Below the pieces are notes generated by a model. The model made no database searches. It saw only the letters and a program-made list of their open reading frames with translations, and was not told the origin of the DNA. A stretch of 37,902 nt of DNA, from NCBI GenBank assembly GCA_028275345.1, contig JAPWUV010000015.1:1-37902 (forward strand), written 5' to 3'. This DNA comes from a bacterium (GTDB lineage Bacteria > Zhuqueibacterota > Zhuqueibacteria > Oleimicrobiales > Geothermoviventaceae). Positions 24,108 through 31,189 of this stretch are shown here, piece by piece. A program made the position numbers and the translations under genes. The first letter of the stretch is position 1. The number at the start of each line of letters is the position of its first letter.

Positions 24108-24758
24108 CTACCCAAGTAGCGCCAGCGCTCCGCCCAGGGCCAGGAAGGGGCCATAGGGGATGAGCGTGTCCCACGTCCCGCGCCGCGAGAGCAACAGCCC
24201 CAAGGCGAAGACTCCAGCCAGCAGAGCACCCCATGACAGCGCCTGCAAGCCTCGCGGGAAGCCAGTGATCAGCCCGATAAAGGCCGCCAGCATCGCATCA
24301 CCGCCTCCGATCCCGCCCTGGGTAGCCACGGCCAGCCCGAAAAAGAAGATGAAGGCACCGATGCCCATTCCCCAGGCCCCGATGGCACCCCCCTCCAGCC
24401 ATGGGGAGACCGGGGCCGCCAGGGCCGCCAGGGCGATGGCTGGCAACATCACCGCGTCGTAGATGAGGCGACGCTCCAAATCGGTGACGACCACGAGGGC
24501 CAAGACCGTCAGATACAAGGCGCAGAGGATCCCCCGAGGGGAGAGACCGAAGCGTCCCAGGGCCAGCGCCCACAGCAGTGGCACCCCCACCTCCAAGGCC
24601 AGCTCTCGGACCCGTGGACGCCGCCCGAGGCGGATCCACGCGATCCAAGCAGACCGCAACCGATGGGGAACGACGCGTCGGGCTGGCAGGACGTCGGCCA
24701 GCCCGTTGGCCAGCATCCCGAGAAGCCATGCGAGAAGGAGAAGCGCCAAGATCTCCAC
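24108..24758 (-). CDS. tadV: A24 prepilin peptidase (TadV/CpaA/PilD-like)
   Basis: 216 residues, polytopic. The catalytic aspartates of the A24 family are visible: D93 in VVTDLERRLIYD, and D154 in the GxGD motif GGIGGGDAML. The N-terminus (LGMLANGLADVLPARRVVP) matches the start of bacterial PilD/TadV enzymes, but the zinc-binding CxxC methylase insert is absent. It cleaves prepilin leaders after Gly, so the Flp-type pilins (2403-2814) and TadE-like proteins are probable substrates. It is coded apart from the pilus operon, before a small membrane protein gene. Confidence 0.88.
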   Translation of the reverse strand: MEILALLLLAWLLGMLANGLADVLPARRVVPHRLRSAWIAWIRLGRRPRVRELALEVGVPLLWALALGRFGLSPRGILCALYLTVLALVVVTDLERRLIYDAVMLPAIALAALAAPVSPWLEGGAIGAWGMGIGAFIFFFGLAVATQGGIGGGDAMLAAFIGLITGFPRGLQALSWGALLAGVFALGLLLSRRGTWDTLIPYGPFLALGGALALLG

Positions 24759-24829
24759 GCAGTCCCCCGCGCCCCACGGCAGGCTACTTGCTACTTCCTC
24801 AACCCGCTAGCAGTGGCTTCAGAGCCTGA

Positions 24830-25027
24830 TCACCCGTGGTGCCGTCCTCCCCCTGCCCAGCGATCGGCCAGCCAGAAAACCATGGCCAGCGCGGCGCTGA
24901 GCGCGCCCAGATAGACGAAGGGAGGATAGACGATCTGAGCGACCAGAAACAGGACGGCCAAGGCCATGGCCGCCATCCCAGCCGTGTCCCATATGGAGGC
25001 GGATGTCTTCCCTGGATCCCGAGCCAT
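24830..25027 (-). CDS. Small two-TM protein, unknown
   Basis: 65 residues with two membrane helices (MAAMALAVLFLVAQIVYPPF, VYLGALSAALAMVFWLADR). AGGAGGAAGCG precedes ATG 25027; an upstream in-frame ATG at 25141 has no such site. It lies 71 bp before the prepilin peptidase gene and is likely co-transcribed with it. No family was recognised. Confidence 0.62.
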   Translation of the reverse strand: MARDPGKTSASIWDTAGMAAMALAVLFLVAQIVYPPFVYLGALSAALAMVFWLADRWAGGGRHHG

Positions 25028-25159
25028 CGCTTCCTCCTGTGGCCGCGCAAGTGAAGTTCCCGTTACGCCCGAGGTGAAAACGGTGTCCGCGGGATCGCCC
25101 CTGCGCCACGCTATCCACCAAGACCAGGGATGCCTTGTCAACCGCGCGACTCCTCAGAG

Positions 25160-25601
25160 TTATTCTGCCGGTGGTTTCGCTCGAGGTCGACGCCGCCTCG
25201 TCCCACCCTCCCCGCCCGCTGGCTCGGCCAGCCCGCCCCCAGTGTCTGGGGCCTTAACATCAGCGGCAAGGATGAGCTCCATGAATGGGATGTCCTCCGA
25301 GGGGGCGCGGGTGACCGCCGCAACCTTCACGCCATCTGCCTTCCCCAGGCTCATGTCCCACCCCCACTGGGCGTTCTCCTTGGACAAGATCGCTTGGATA
25401 AGTTGCACGCCGCGGTACCACACCTCCACCTCGCACTGTGGCTCTTGCATGTTGATGCGATAGAGGATGCGGAAGGTGCTTTGCCCCTGCTCCATCCCTC
25501 CCGAGAAGACCGCCTCGAGAGTGGAGAAGCCCGCCACTCCTCGGTTGGGGTCGGAGAAGGCCTCGGAAAAGAACAGGGATGCCTCCCACCATACGCCGTT
25601 C
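25160..25601 (-). pseudogene. 3' part of X-family gene, cut off by IS607 element
   Basis: The frame ending at 25160 reads NGVWWEASLFFSEAF, then AVFSGGMEQGQSTFRILYR and SKENAQWGWDMSLGKADGVK. It aligns with the C-terminal half of the intact X protein (31731-32417), which has EAWWKAYLILSEAF, AFLGG and SEKNAQWGWDLRLGGEDGVK. The other half lies at 27106-27383, on the far side of the IS element. The C-terminal tail is Arg/Pro-rich in both. Joining the two halves at the element ends restores a reading frame, so the disruption is an insertion, not a deletion. Confidence 0.85.
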
Positions 25602-25740
25602 CGCAACTCATAGTCATTTATTTCACCCGCTTGGGGCGAAACAAATGACCAGTTGCTTCCTGCTTCATCGACCCATGGCTCGTAGACCGGGCCCCGCCCG
25701 TTCCGCCGCCAGAGGGATCTCCACAGGCGTGACTTCCCGG
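25602..25740 (-). ncRNA. Predicted TnpB guide RNA (omegaRNA) and right-end hairpin
   Basis: The 3' end of tnpB and the right end of an IS607/IS605 element normally encode the TnpB guide RNA, whose guide is the flanking DNA just outside the end. Here a 14-bp stem (arms 25615-25628 and 25634-25647, two G-U pairs, loop CAAGC) overlaps the tnpB stop at 25618-25620. Two diverged copies of this same region occur at 30291-30350 and 32567-32698, which marks the conserved part. The guide would begin near 25600 with AACGGCGTATGG. RNA boundaries are inferred. Confidence 0.55.
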
Positions 25741-26940
25741 GGAACTCCCGGTAGGGCCTTTCAGGGCGGCCAACCCGTAGTTTCGCAGGTTGAGGGCCGC
25801 GTTGAGATCCCGATCCATCTCCAGCCCGCACGCCTCGCACCGAAACACCCGCTGGGAAAGAGGGAGGGCGGGGCCGACCCAACCGCATCGGGAACACATC
25901 CGCGTGGACGGGAAATCCCGCGGTGCCACAACGAGATGGGAGCCATACCAGGCGCACTTATACTCCAGCATCCGCCGAAAGGCCCCCCATCCCACGTCCA
26001 GAATGGCCCGCGAGAGACTCCCGTTCCGCGCCAGACCCCGCACGTTCAGATCCTCCACCACCAGAACCGGCTTGGCTTTCGCCAGCTCCGTGGTGACCTT
26101 GTGCAGGAAATCCTGGCGGATGTTCCGAACCCGGCGGTGCAGTCGGGCCAGGCGCAGGGCCGCCTTCTCGTAGTTGCGGGAGAAAACCGTCCGTTTCCGC
26201 TCCTCTCCCGTCTCTGGATCTTGTTCCGCCACTGTCTTCTTCTGCTTCCGGGAGAGCTGCTTCGAGCGCCGCTTCAGAAGCCGCAAGGCCTTCGCCAGAG
26301 GCTTCGGGGCCTCGATTCGCGTGCCGTCGGACAGGACAGCGAACGACTCCAGCCCCACGTCAATGCCTGCCACATCCTCCGGTCCCCGGACCTCCCGGGG
26401 CTCGGGATCTGGGCGCTCTACCTCGCAAGTGATGCTCACAAACCAGCGATCTGCCTCTCGGGAGATGGTCGCCGAGAGGATGCGGGCCTTCTTGGACCGA
26501 AGGAGCTCCAGGAGTTTGTCCGTCCGCTCCTTGGTGCGGACCTTGCCGATGCGAGGGAGCTGCACGTGCCGGGGAGTGACCCGGATGGAGCCGGTCAGCC
26601 GGGCCTTGTTGTCCGCCAGGGCCTTCTTGCGCTTGAAGCGGGGGAAGCTGGCCCGGCCCTCCCGCCAGTTGCGGACGGCCTGCTCCAAGTCCCGGAAGGC
26701 CTCCTGAGGAGCGCATTTGGACACCTCCACCCACCAGGGGGCGTTTTTCCGCTTCCACTCGTTCCACTCCTTGTGGAGGTCCACCGCCGAGGGGATCCGC
26801 TCGCCGCGTTCTTTGGCTTCCAAACAGCGGGCCAGGCCCCAGTTGTAGGCGAAGCGGGCGGCACCCACGTGCTTCGCCAGGGCGATCCGGGTCTCCCGAT
26901 TGGGGTCCAGTTCAAAGCGAAACGCCTGTATCACCCACAT
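25618..26940 (-). CDS. tnpB: TnpB, RNA-guided nuclease of IS607-type element
   Basis: 440 residues. N-terminal OrfB/HTH region (FELDPNRETRIALAKHVGAA, FAYNWGLARC), central RuvC domain with all three acidic residues: D194 (AGIDVGLESF), E296 (VVEDLNVRG) and D378 (DRDLNAALNL), and a zinc finger C349/C352/C368/C371 (CSRCG, CEACG). It is the ancestor type of Cas12, cutting DNA next to a TAM with an omegaRNA. All catalytic residues are present, so it is predicted active. ATG 26940 is chosen because homologs start MxxxQAFRFxL; it overlaps the end of the truncated tnpA. The last ~20 residues are coded by the right-end hairpin region. Confidence 0.95.
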   Translation of the reverse strand: MWVIQAFRFELDPNRETRIALAKHVGAARFAYNWGLARCLEAKERGERIPSAVDLHKEWNEWKRKNAPWWVEVSKCAPQEAFRDLEQAVRNWREGRASFPRFKRKKALADNKARLTGSIRVTPRHVQLPRIGKVRTKERTDKLLELLRSKKARILSATISREADRWFVSITCEVERPDPEPREVRGPEDVAGIDVGLESFAVLSDGTRIEAPKPLAKALRLLKRRSKQLSRKQKKTVAEQDPETGEERKRTVFSRNYEKAALRLARLHRRVRNIRQDFLHKVTTELAKAKPVLVVEDLNVRGLARNGSLSRAILDVGWGAFRRMLEYKCAWYGSHLVVAPRDFPSTRMCSRCGWVGPALPLSQRVFRCEACGLEMDRDLNAALNLRNYGLAALKGPTGSSPGSHACGDPSGGGTGGARSTSHGSMKQEATGHLFRPKRVK

Positions 26941-27062
26941 CCCATCGCCTCCAGCGCCCGCCTCGCTTGGTGCCAGGGAACAGGGAGCTTCCCCGCCCGA
27001 AACCACCGCCAGGCGGTGATATAGCTGATCCCCTGCTGACGAGCCCAGTCCGAGAGTTTCAT
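26931..27062 (-). pseudogene. tnpA: Truncated IS607 TnpA, HTH end only
   Basis: 43 codons from ATG 27062. The product begins MKLSDWARQQGISYITAWRW and continues FRAGKLPVPWHQARRALEAM, the MerR-like HTH end of IS607 serine recombinases, which normally continues for about 150 more residues with the catalytic Ser. Here it stops with TGA inside the first codons of tnpB. The catalytic domain is absent. The remnant HTH might still bind the element ends and repress the promoter just upstream. Confidence 0.8.
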
Positions 27063-27073
27063 GGCTGAAAGAA

Positions 27074-27102
27074 ATGATGAGAAAATTTCCAGCAGTTGTC
27101 AA
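27074..27102 (-). promoter_or_regulatory. Promoter at left end of IS607 element
   Basis: TTGACA (27097-27102) and CATCAT (27074-27079) with a 17-base spacer on the minus strand. The -35 lies right at the element boundary. Transcription would start about five bases before the tnpA' ATG and run through tnpB and the guide RNA. Confidence 0.6.
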
Positions 27103-27105
27103 CCC

Positions 27106-27383
27106 CCACGCGGCTGGATTTCGATGAACTGCTGGCGTTCTTGCTCCTCAATCATGGAACCGTCCTTGGAGGCCTGCTCGTTATGGAGCGGGAACGGTGC
27201 CTCCAGGAACAAGCTCATGCCAAACCCCTGGACCGGGTGGCTCCTGTGGCAGGAGAGCCGTAGCCACCACGGCGACCGCTCGAACTCCTTCATCAGCCGC
27301 AACAGGCCCGGCTCTGGAAGCTCGGCAACAACGCACCCCTCCTCCGCCTCAACTTTTCGAAATCCGAACACACTCGCTTGCAT
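27106..27383 (-). pseudogene. 5' part of X-family gene, cut by IS607 element
   Basis: Starts at ATG 27383 with GGAGGCGAAG before it, and begins MQASVFGFRKVEAEEGCVVA. It aligns with the N-terminus of the intact X protein (MRANVFGFREVETEEGCVVA), including ERSPWWL and the LFL.APFPL segment. The frame runs into the element and stops at 27099-27101. Because the native start and ribosome site remain, a ~94-residue product might still be made. Confidence 0.85.
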
Positions 27384-27416
27384 CTTCGCCTCCTAGCCAC
27401 AATTGGAGTCAGGCCT

Positions 27417-27489
27417 GCCCCCGTAACCCAAATGGACAGAGCAAGAACCTCCTAAGCTCTGGGTGCGGGCTCGAATCCCGCCAGGGAAC
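27417..27489 (+). pseudogene. Decayed tRNA-Arg(CCU)
   Basis: Aligns over its whole length with the tRNA-Arg at 32451-32524. The anticodon loop CTCCTAA and the T arm (GCGGG, CTCGAAT, CCCGC) are kept. The D stem (ACCC versus GAGC) and acceptor stem (GCCCCCG versus CAGGGAA) no longer pair, and the variable region is one base shorter. The corresponding -10 has changed from TACAAT to CACAAT. A 10-bp direct repeat CCACAATTGG flanks it (27397-27406 and 27498-27507). Confidence 0.8.
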
Positions 27490-27512
27490 CCCGTTGCCCA
27501 CAATTGGGCCGC

Positions 27513-27776
27513 TCAATCCCAAACAGCGCCGCAGGCCTCCGCCCGAACCCGAACGGGGTTTTCCATGTTCTGATTGTGGAAGAGATCCGCCATCGTCTGG
27601 CAACGGGCGAAGGCGCGGAGCTTCTCGGGGTCGTAGGGAAGGCCGAATATCCCCAGGCTCTCCAGCAGGTTCGACTTGCCAGTGTTCGGGGGGCCGATGA
27701 ACAGGTTGATCCGCCGGCACTCCAAGCGGAGACGCTGGATCGACTTGAAGTTCTGGATCTCCACTTCCCGAATCAT
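27513..27776 (-). CDS. Truncated AAA ATPase (RecF/SMC/OLD-like N-terminus)
   Basis: 87 residues. MIREVEIQNFKSIQRLRLEC is the classic beginning of an ABC-type/OLD-like ATPase, followed by the Walker A GPPNTGKSNLLES (residues ~29-41). Complete relatives run for ~350-450 residues with signature and Walker B motifs; here the frame ends at 27513, at the junction with the tRNA-flank duplication, so the C-terminal part is gone. The ATG overlaps the stop of the 556-residue gene (ATGA), so it was the last gene of the unknown operon. Probably non-functional. Confidence 0.75.
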   Translation of the reverse strand: MIREVEIQNFKSIQRLRLECRRINLFIGPPNTGKSNLLESLGIFGLPYDPEKLRAFARCQTMADLFHNQNMENPVRVRAEACGAVWD

Positions 27777-29443
27777 CGCGTGCTCCCTCCCTCCAATAGC
27801 ATGAGGCTGGCCAGCCCCCGGGCCACCGCCAGCACCTCGGGCAAGACCTCCGGCTTTTCCGATGCCACGCGGCCACCGCGATAATGAGGACGCACGAAGG
27901 TGTACCCCACTGGCACCACTATTCCGAACCCCTCCGCCAAACGAAGGGTCTTAGGATGTGCTTTCCATCCCGCTGGAAGCCGTCGCAAATGCCCTCGCAC
28001 CGCGTGGGCGGCCCGCGACCACCGCCGCAAGTCCTCTGGATTGCCCCACGCCACCTCAGGCTCCTCCGTCTCCTCACCGGTTGCCACCTTGAAGGATCGC
28101 GGCAACCTCCAGAGCGTCTCTTGGGGCGGCCTGGACGGGAGGACCTCCCCCGCCTCTCCCTCCCTTCCCTGATCTGGCTGGGCAACGCGGTGGCGGACGG
28201 CGGAGGCTGGCCGGGGAACGCCCACGACCAAGTCGTGCCAGAGGGCTGCCGCGGCGGCCAGCCAGAAGGGGTCCACCTCCGCCAAATCGGGCCGAGGAGG
28301 AAGCTCCCAGTCCAAACGAAAGATCTCCCCCTCCCGCCCCTGTGGATCCACTGGACGTAGCCACAGCCCGTGAGGATCGGCGGCGACCCGGAATGCGGCC
28401 ACGCCCCGGGCCTGTAGCGGGGGAAGGCCCTCTGCCCGCACCCGCAACCGCCCCTGCGGGACGTAGCGGGCCTCTTGAGCGGCGACCTCCATCAGCGCGC
28501 GGAAAAGGCCGGCGGCCAGCCGGGATGTTTCGTCGCCCTCTCCCCGCAAGACCATCTCCGAACGCTCCACCAGCCCCCGACGCAGGGGAAGGACTTGGGG
28601 CGGCCCCCAGTCGGAGGGCGGCAACGACCGTCCAGCCCGCCAAGCGCGGACGAGCTCCCACCATAGAGGCCAGTCCCAAACTTCCCAGCTCAGCAATCCC
28701 TCCCCAGCCCCGCCAGCGGCCTCGGCCAGATTGGTGGCGGCGACAAAGCCGGGAAGGCTCGGATGCGCTTCTGGGATTTCCTCGGGCCGCCAGAGAGCCT
28801 GGCCCGCCTCAATCCAGGCCAGGGCCGCATCCACCCCACCCATCGGGGTCTGCCCGATGATGAGCGGGGGATCATCCTCGCCCGGGGCGGTCCAGAGGCG
28901 GGGGAAAAGACGCCGCGTCTCCATCCGCCGAAGGAGCCTCGTCTGGCGCTCGGGGCGGCTGGGAGTGTTGGGACCAGGATGATGGCGCAACAAGAGGCAA
29001 AGCCCCCGTATGGTCCGGCCAACCATCAGGAGCTCCGTCTCGGAAATATTGGGTGGCAACTCCAGCCCTTTCAGCCACAGGAAGGGAGCAACCCAAGCGG
29101 CGGGCAACGGCCCCAGTCCCTGGTGGACGGCTTCGGCCTCCACGGCCCGCAGGGCCTCCTCCACGGAGGTATTGGGCGGATGGATCAGGAACATCCCCAG
29201 CCATTGCCCTAAGGCGACGCCCATGACTCGGGCGCTAGTACCTAGGACTGACAAAATCCGACGATGATCCGCCTCCCAGATGGGAATGGGGAGCAACTCT
29301 TGCCCGATCAACCCTTCCTGCCAGGCCCTCCAGAAGGCCGCGATGGAGGTGGAGGCGGGATCGTCGGGAGGCCCCGTCAGCAACAGCCGGGGCCCGACTC
29401 CCGCTCGCCCGATCTCGAACAGCGCCACAGGTTTCTGTCGCAT
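27773..29443 (-). CDS. Large hypothetical protein of unknown-function operon
   Basis: 556 residues from ATG 29443 (or 558 from GTG 29449). Soluble, no signal or membrane helix. It begins MRQKPVALFEIGRAGVGPRL, with LLLTGPPDDP, then a helical middle region rich in Trp and Pro (AAWVAPFLWLKGLELPPNIS, MGGVDAALAWIEAGQALWRP) and a basic C-terminus (HAVRGHLRRLPAGWKAHPKT). I do not recognise the family; the early GPPDD is not a P-loop. The neighbouring genes (unknown upstream, AAA ATPase downstream with coupled start) suggest a multi-protein complex. Its base composition is like the host, unlike the two genes upstream. Confidence 0.7.
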   Translation of the reverse strand: MRQKPVALFEIGRAGVGPRLLLTGPPDDPASTSIAAFWRAWQEGLIGQELLPIPIWEADHRRILSVLGTSARVMGVALGQWLGMFLIHPPNTSVEEALRAVEAEAVHQGLGPLPAAWVAPFLWLKGLELPPNISETELLMVGRTIRGLCLLLRHHPGPNTPSRPERQTRLLRRMETRRLFPRLWTAPGEDDPPLIIGQTPMGGVDAALAWIEAGQALWRPEEIPEAHPSLPGFVAATNLAEAAGGAGEGLLSWEVWDWPLWWELVRAWRAGRSLPPSDWGPPQVLPLRRGLVERSEMVLRGEGDETSRLAAGLFRALMEVAAQEARYVPQGRLRVRAEGLPPLQARGVAAFRVAADPHGLWLRPVDPQGREGEIFRLDWELPPRPDLAEVDPFWLAAAAALWHDLVVGVPRPASAVRHRVAQPDQGREGEAGEVLPSRPPQETLWRLPRSFKVATGEETEEPEVAWGNPEDLRRWSRAAHAVRGHLRRLPAGWKAHPKTLRLAEGFGIVVPVGYTFVRPHYRGGRVASEKPEVLPEVLAVARGLASLMLLEGGSTR

Positions 29444-29455
29444 TCCCACCGTCCG

Positions 29456-30256
29456 CTATATCGACCCGGCCTGAACCGCTCGGGAGAGGTCTTTCAAGCT
29501 CAGAAACATCCGTCCGCCGAAGCGCAACAAAGGCACATTCCCCTCCCACACGATCTCGCCATGGCGGAAACCATCGGCGAGGACGTGGGCCAGCTCGCAA
29601 GCCTCCATCAGCCAATCTTCTGGGTATAGATACAGCGGGTCCCCCCACGCTGGACTTCCCCGAAGAATGGTCCGGCCTTGCGGGATCCCCTTCTCATTCA
29701 GCTTGGCGACCCGCAGAAAGGGTATCCAGTCCTTGGATTCGTAGTCCATTCCCATCATCACTACCAAGTGCTTGTCGTCGCTTGCCCTGACAAACTTGGC
29801 GCAACAGCGCTGGCGAGTCGTTGCCTCCCATCCCTCCGGCGGGGAGGGCGGCTCTTTGAACAGAACCTGATGCATCAGGGGAGGAGGGGCATCTGTGCCG
29901 ATCTGAATCATGGATTCCAAGATGAAACGAAACTCACTCTCCTTTCCACTTAGGAAGACCTGCACATCCTCCTCCGAGGGCGGGGGAGCATTGGGGGGCG
30001 TACGTTGCGCGACACGGCGACGTGCAAGACGGATCAGGATCCGCCCTTCTTCCCAATCGGTCACCTCGCCTGAAACCGAGAAGGAGTTTGTGCACCCAAT
30101 CCGAACCTCTTCGATCTCCCGAGCGAGGATATCCGCCAAGTTGAGACACTGGGATGTCGCCCAGCTGGTGGGTACCCGCAGGCGAACTTCCAGAACGCCT
30201 GCGGCATGTACAGATTCGCAAGTCACCTCGTGGCCTTTCGCGTGAACTCGAATCAT
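29456..30256 (-). CDS. Hypothetical protein of unknown-function operon
   Basis: 266 residues. GGAGGATCC before ATG 30256. Soluble; beta-rich N-terminal third (VLEVRLRVPTSWATSQCLNL), a Cys-containing centre (RQRCCAKFVRASDDKHLVVM) and a C-terminus with EACELAHVLADGFRHGEIVW. No family was recognised. The next gene starts only 12 bases after the stop. The upstream gene product (30414-31061) shares the centre pattern (TACCVRFSS... versus RCCAKFVRAS...) and an R-rich, hydrophobic beta end, so the two might be distant relatives. Both are less GC-rich than the pilus genes. Confidence 0.65.
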   Translation of the reverse strand: MIRVHAKGHEVTCESVHAAGVLEVRLRVPTSWATSQCLNLADILAREIEEVRIGCTNSFSVSGEVTDWEEGRILIRLARRRVAQRTPPNAPPPSEEDVQVFLSGKESEFRFILESMIQIGTDAPPPLMHQVLFKEPPSPPEGWEATTRQRCCAKFVRASDDKHLVVMMGMDYESKDWIPFLRVAKLNEKGIPQGRTILRGSPAWGDPLYLYPEDWLMEACELAHVLADGFRHGEIVWEGNVPLLRFGGRMFLSLKDLSRAVQAGSI

Positions 30257-30290
30257 GGATCCTCCTCTCCTTTCTTTTGCTCATCTGCAC

Positions 30291-30350
30291 CCGCAACGTA
30301 TCGCCATTTACCCCGTCCGCCTATGGCGAAACAAATGACAGGTTGCTCCC
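30291..30350 (-). repeat. IS607 right-end (omegaRNA-like) remnant
   Basis: CCGCAACGTATCG, then CATTTA and GGCGAAACAAATGAC align with the right-end hairpin of the intact element (25601-25660). About 60 bases remain, and the hairpin arms have diverged. It lies in the 157-bp gap between two genes of the unknown operon, about 35 bases before the ATG at 30256, in the same orientation as the intact element. Confidence 0.65.
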
Positions 30351-30413
30351 TAGCTAGACGGGGCCTGACTGCTCACCCAGACACGCCAAGGGCGGTCTCC
30401 TTCGCGATCCCGC

Positions 30414-31061
30414 TCACCTCCTTCCCGAGACAAGCGATCGCAACACATTGACCTCCTCGCCAGGCCGGGCTATGAAGATCGCCCCGTCCGGGGTGCGGAG
30501 GACAGCGGCATCTCGGTCCATTTCGATGTTGAGGCGATAAACGTCGTGGGCGATTTCGAGAAAGCTTCGGATGCTGTTGCGATCCGCTGGGATGCGAAGG
30601 TTCTGGAAAGCGCCCACTGTCGCATACACAGAATTTGGGTCGTCTGGATTGACCCTGATGACGACGTCGAGCTTGAAGGGCTCCTTTGAGGAGAAGCGCA
30701 CGCAACATGCCGTGCTGGCCGTTTTCTGCCAGCCCGGCACGTTGATCCGCTCGTGATCGAGGTTGGTGCGTATTTCAAACGGATCGATCAGGTGGCGGAG
30801 GATGTCATAGATGTTGCCAGTTAACTCGGACCTATAGTCTGAGATCCGGCTTGGGATGTGGGCCTCAACGAGGGATGTGTTGTGGGGCTCGAGAATCTGG
30901 AGACGCGCCTTGATCCCAGAGCATATCCTCGTCTCTTTGGTAATGATAAGGGTCACCCGGTTCTTCGCCCGCTCAAGGGTCTCATTATCTGGTGCGTAGA
31001 TTTCGATATGATCCACGGTCCCCGCGTATGCATGTTGAACAACAACCTCCCCGCGCACCAT
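30414..31061 (-). CDS. Hypothetical protein, first gene of unknown-function operon
   Basis: 215 residues. GGAGGTGACTGGAA before ATG 31061 is an excellent ribosome site. The product begins MVRGEVVVQHAYAGTVDHIE and has IYDILRHLIDPFEIRTNLDH, SSKEPFKLDVVIRVNPDDPN and a C-terminus ending NVLRSLVSGRR. Soluble, alpha/beta, no recognised family. Its composition is visibly richer in A and T than the pilus operon, which together with the flanking duplication suggests transfer. It precedes a gap holding an IS607 remnant and then the 29456-30256 gene. Confidence 0.65.
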   Translation of the reverse strand: MVRGEVVVQHAYAGTVDHIEIYAPDNETLERAKNRVTLIITKETRICSGIKARLQILEPHNTSLVEAHIPSRISDYRSELTGNIYDILRHLIDPFEIRTNLDHERINVPGWQKTASTACCVRFSSKEPFKLDVVIRVNPDDPNSVYATVGAFQNLRIPADRNSIRSFLEIAHDVYRLNIEMDRDAAVLRTPDGAIFIARPGEEVNVLRSLVSGRR

Positions 31062-31189
31062 TTCCAGTCACCTCCGTTCTAGGATGGTCGACTGCAGAGG
31101 GTCGCTGACCCTCTGGCTCGCAAGATCATCGAAGAGAAGAGCGACACGATCGCCTGACCCGCCGACATGGTTGAGAGCGATCTCGCCCA

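Larger units (their letters stand above)
25602..27105 (-). mobile_element. IS607-family element, tnpA-truncated
   Basis: About 1.5 kb. It carries an intact tnpB and only the first 43 codons of an IS607 tnpA. Boundaries come from comparing the split X gene with its intact paralog: left end in the G-run at 27103-27107, right end at the GG of CCGCAAC (25601-25602). IS607 elements insert at GG without a target duplication, which fits both ends. Without the serine recombinase domain of TnpA the element cannot move by itself. Confidence 0.8.
25160..27545. repeat. Left copy of the X-tRNA duplication, IS-interrupted
   Basis: Contains an X-family gene (split), a decayed tRNA-Arg 34 bp from its start and about 30 bp of shared flank (GCTCAATCCCAAACAGC at 27511). 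The same order and spacing occur in 31731-32556. This is a diverged direct duplication, about 5 kb apart, that brackets the unknown operon. Confidence 0.75.

Noticed and set aside
26941-27102. N-terminal extension of TnpB by 54 codons
   Set aside because: It overlaps the IS607 tnpA remnant in another frame, and known TnpB proteins start at the position matching ATG 26940.
27417-27489. Functional second tRNA-Arg
   Set aside because: The acceptor and D stems do not pair, the variable loop is shortened and the -10 has changed, so it is called a pseudogene.
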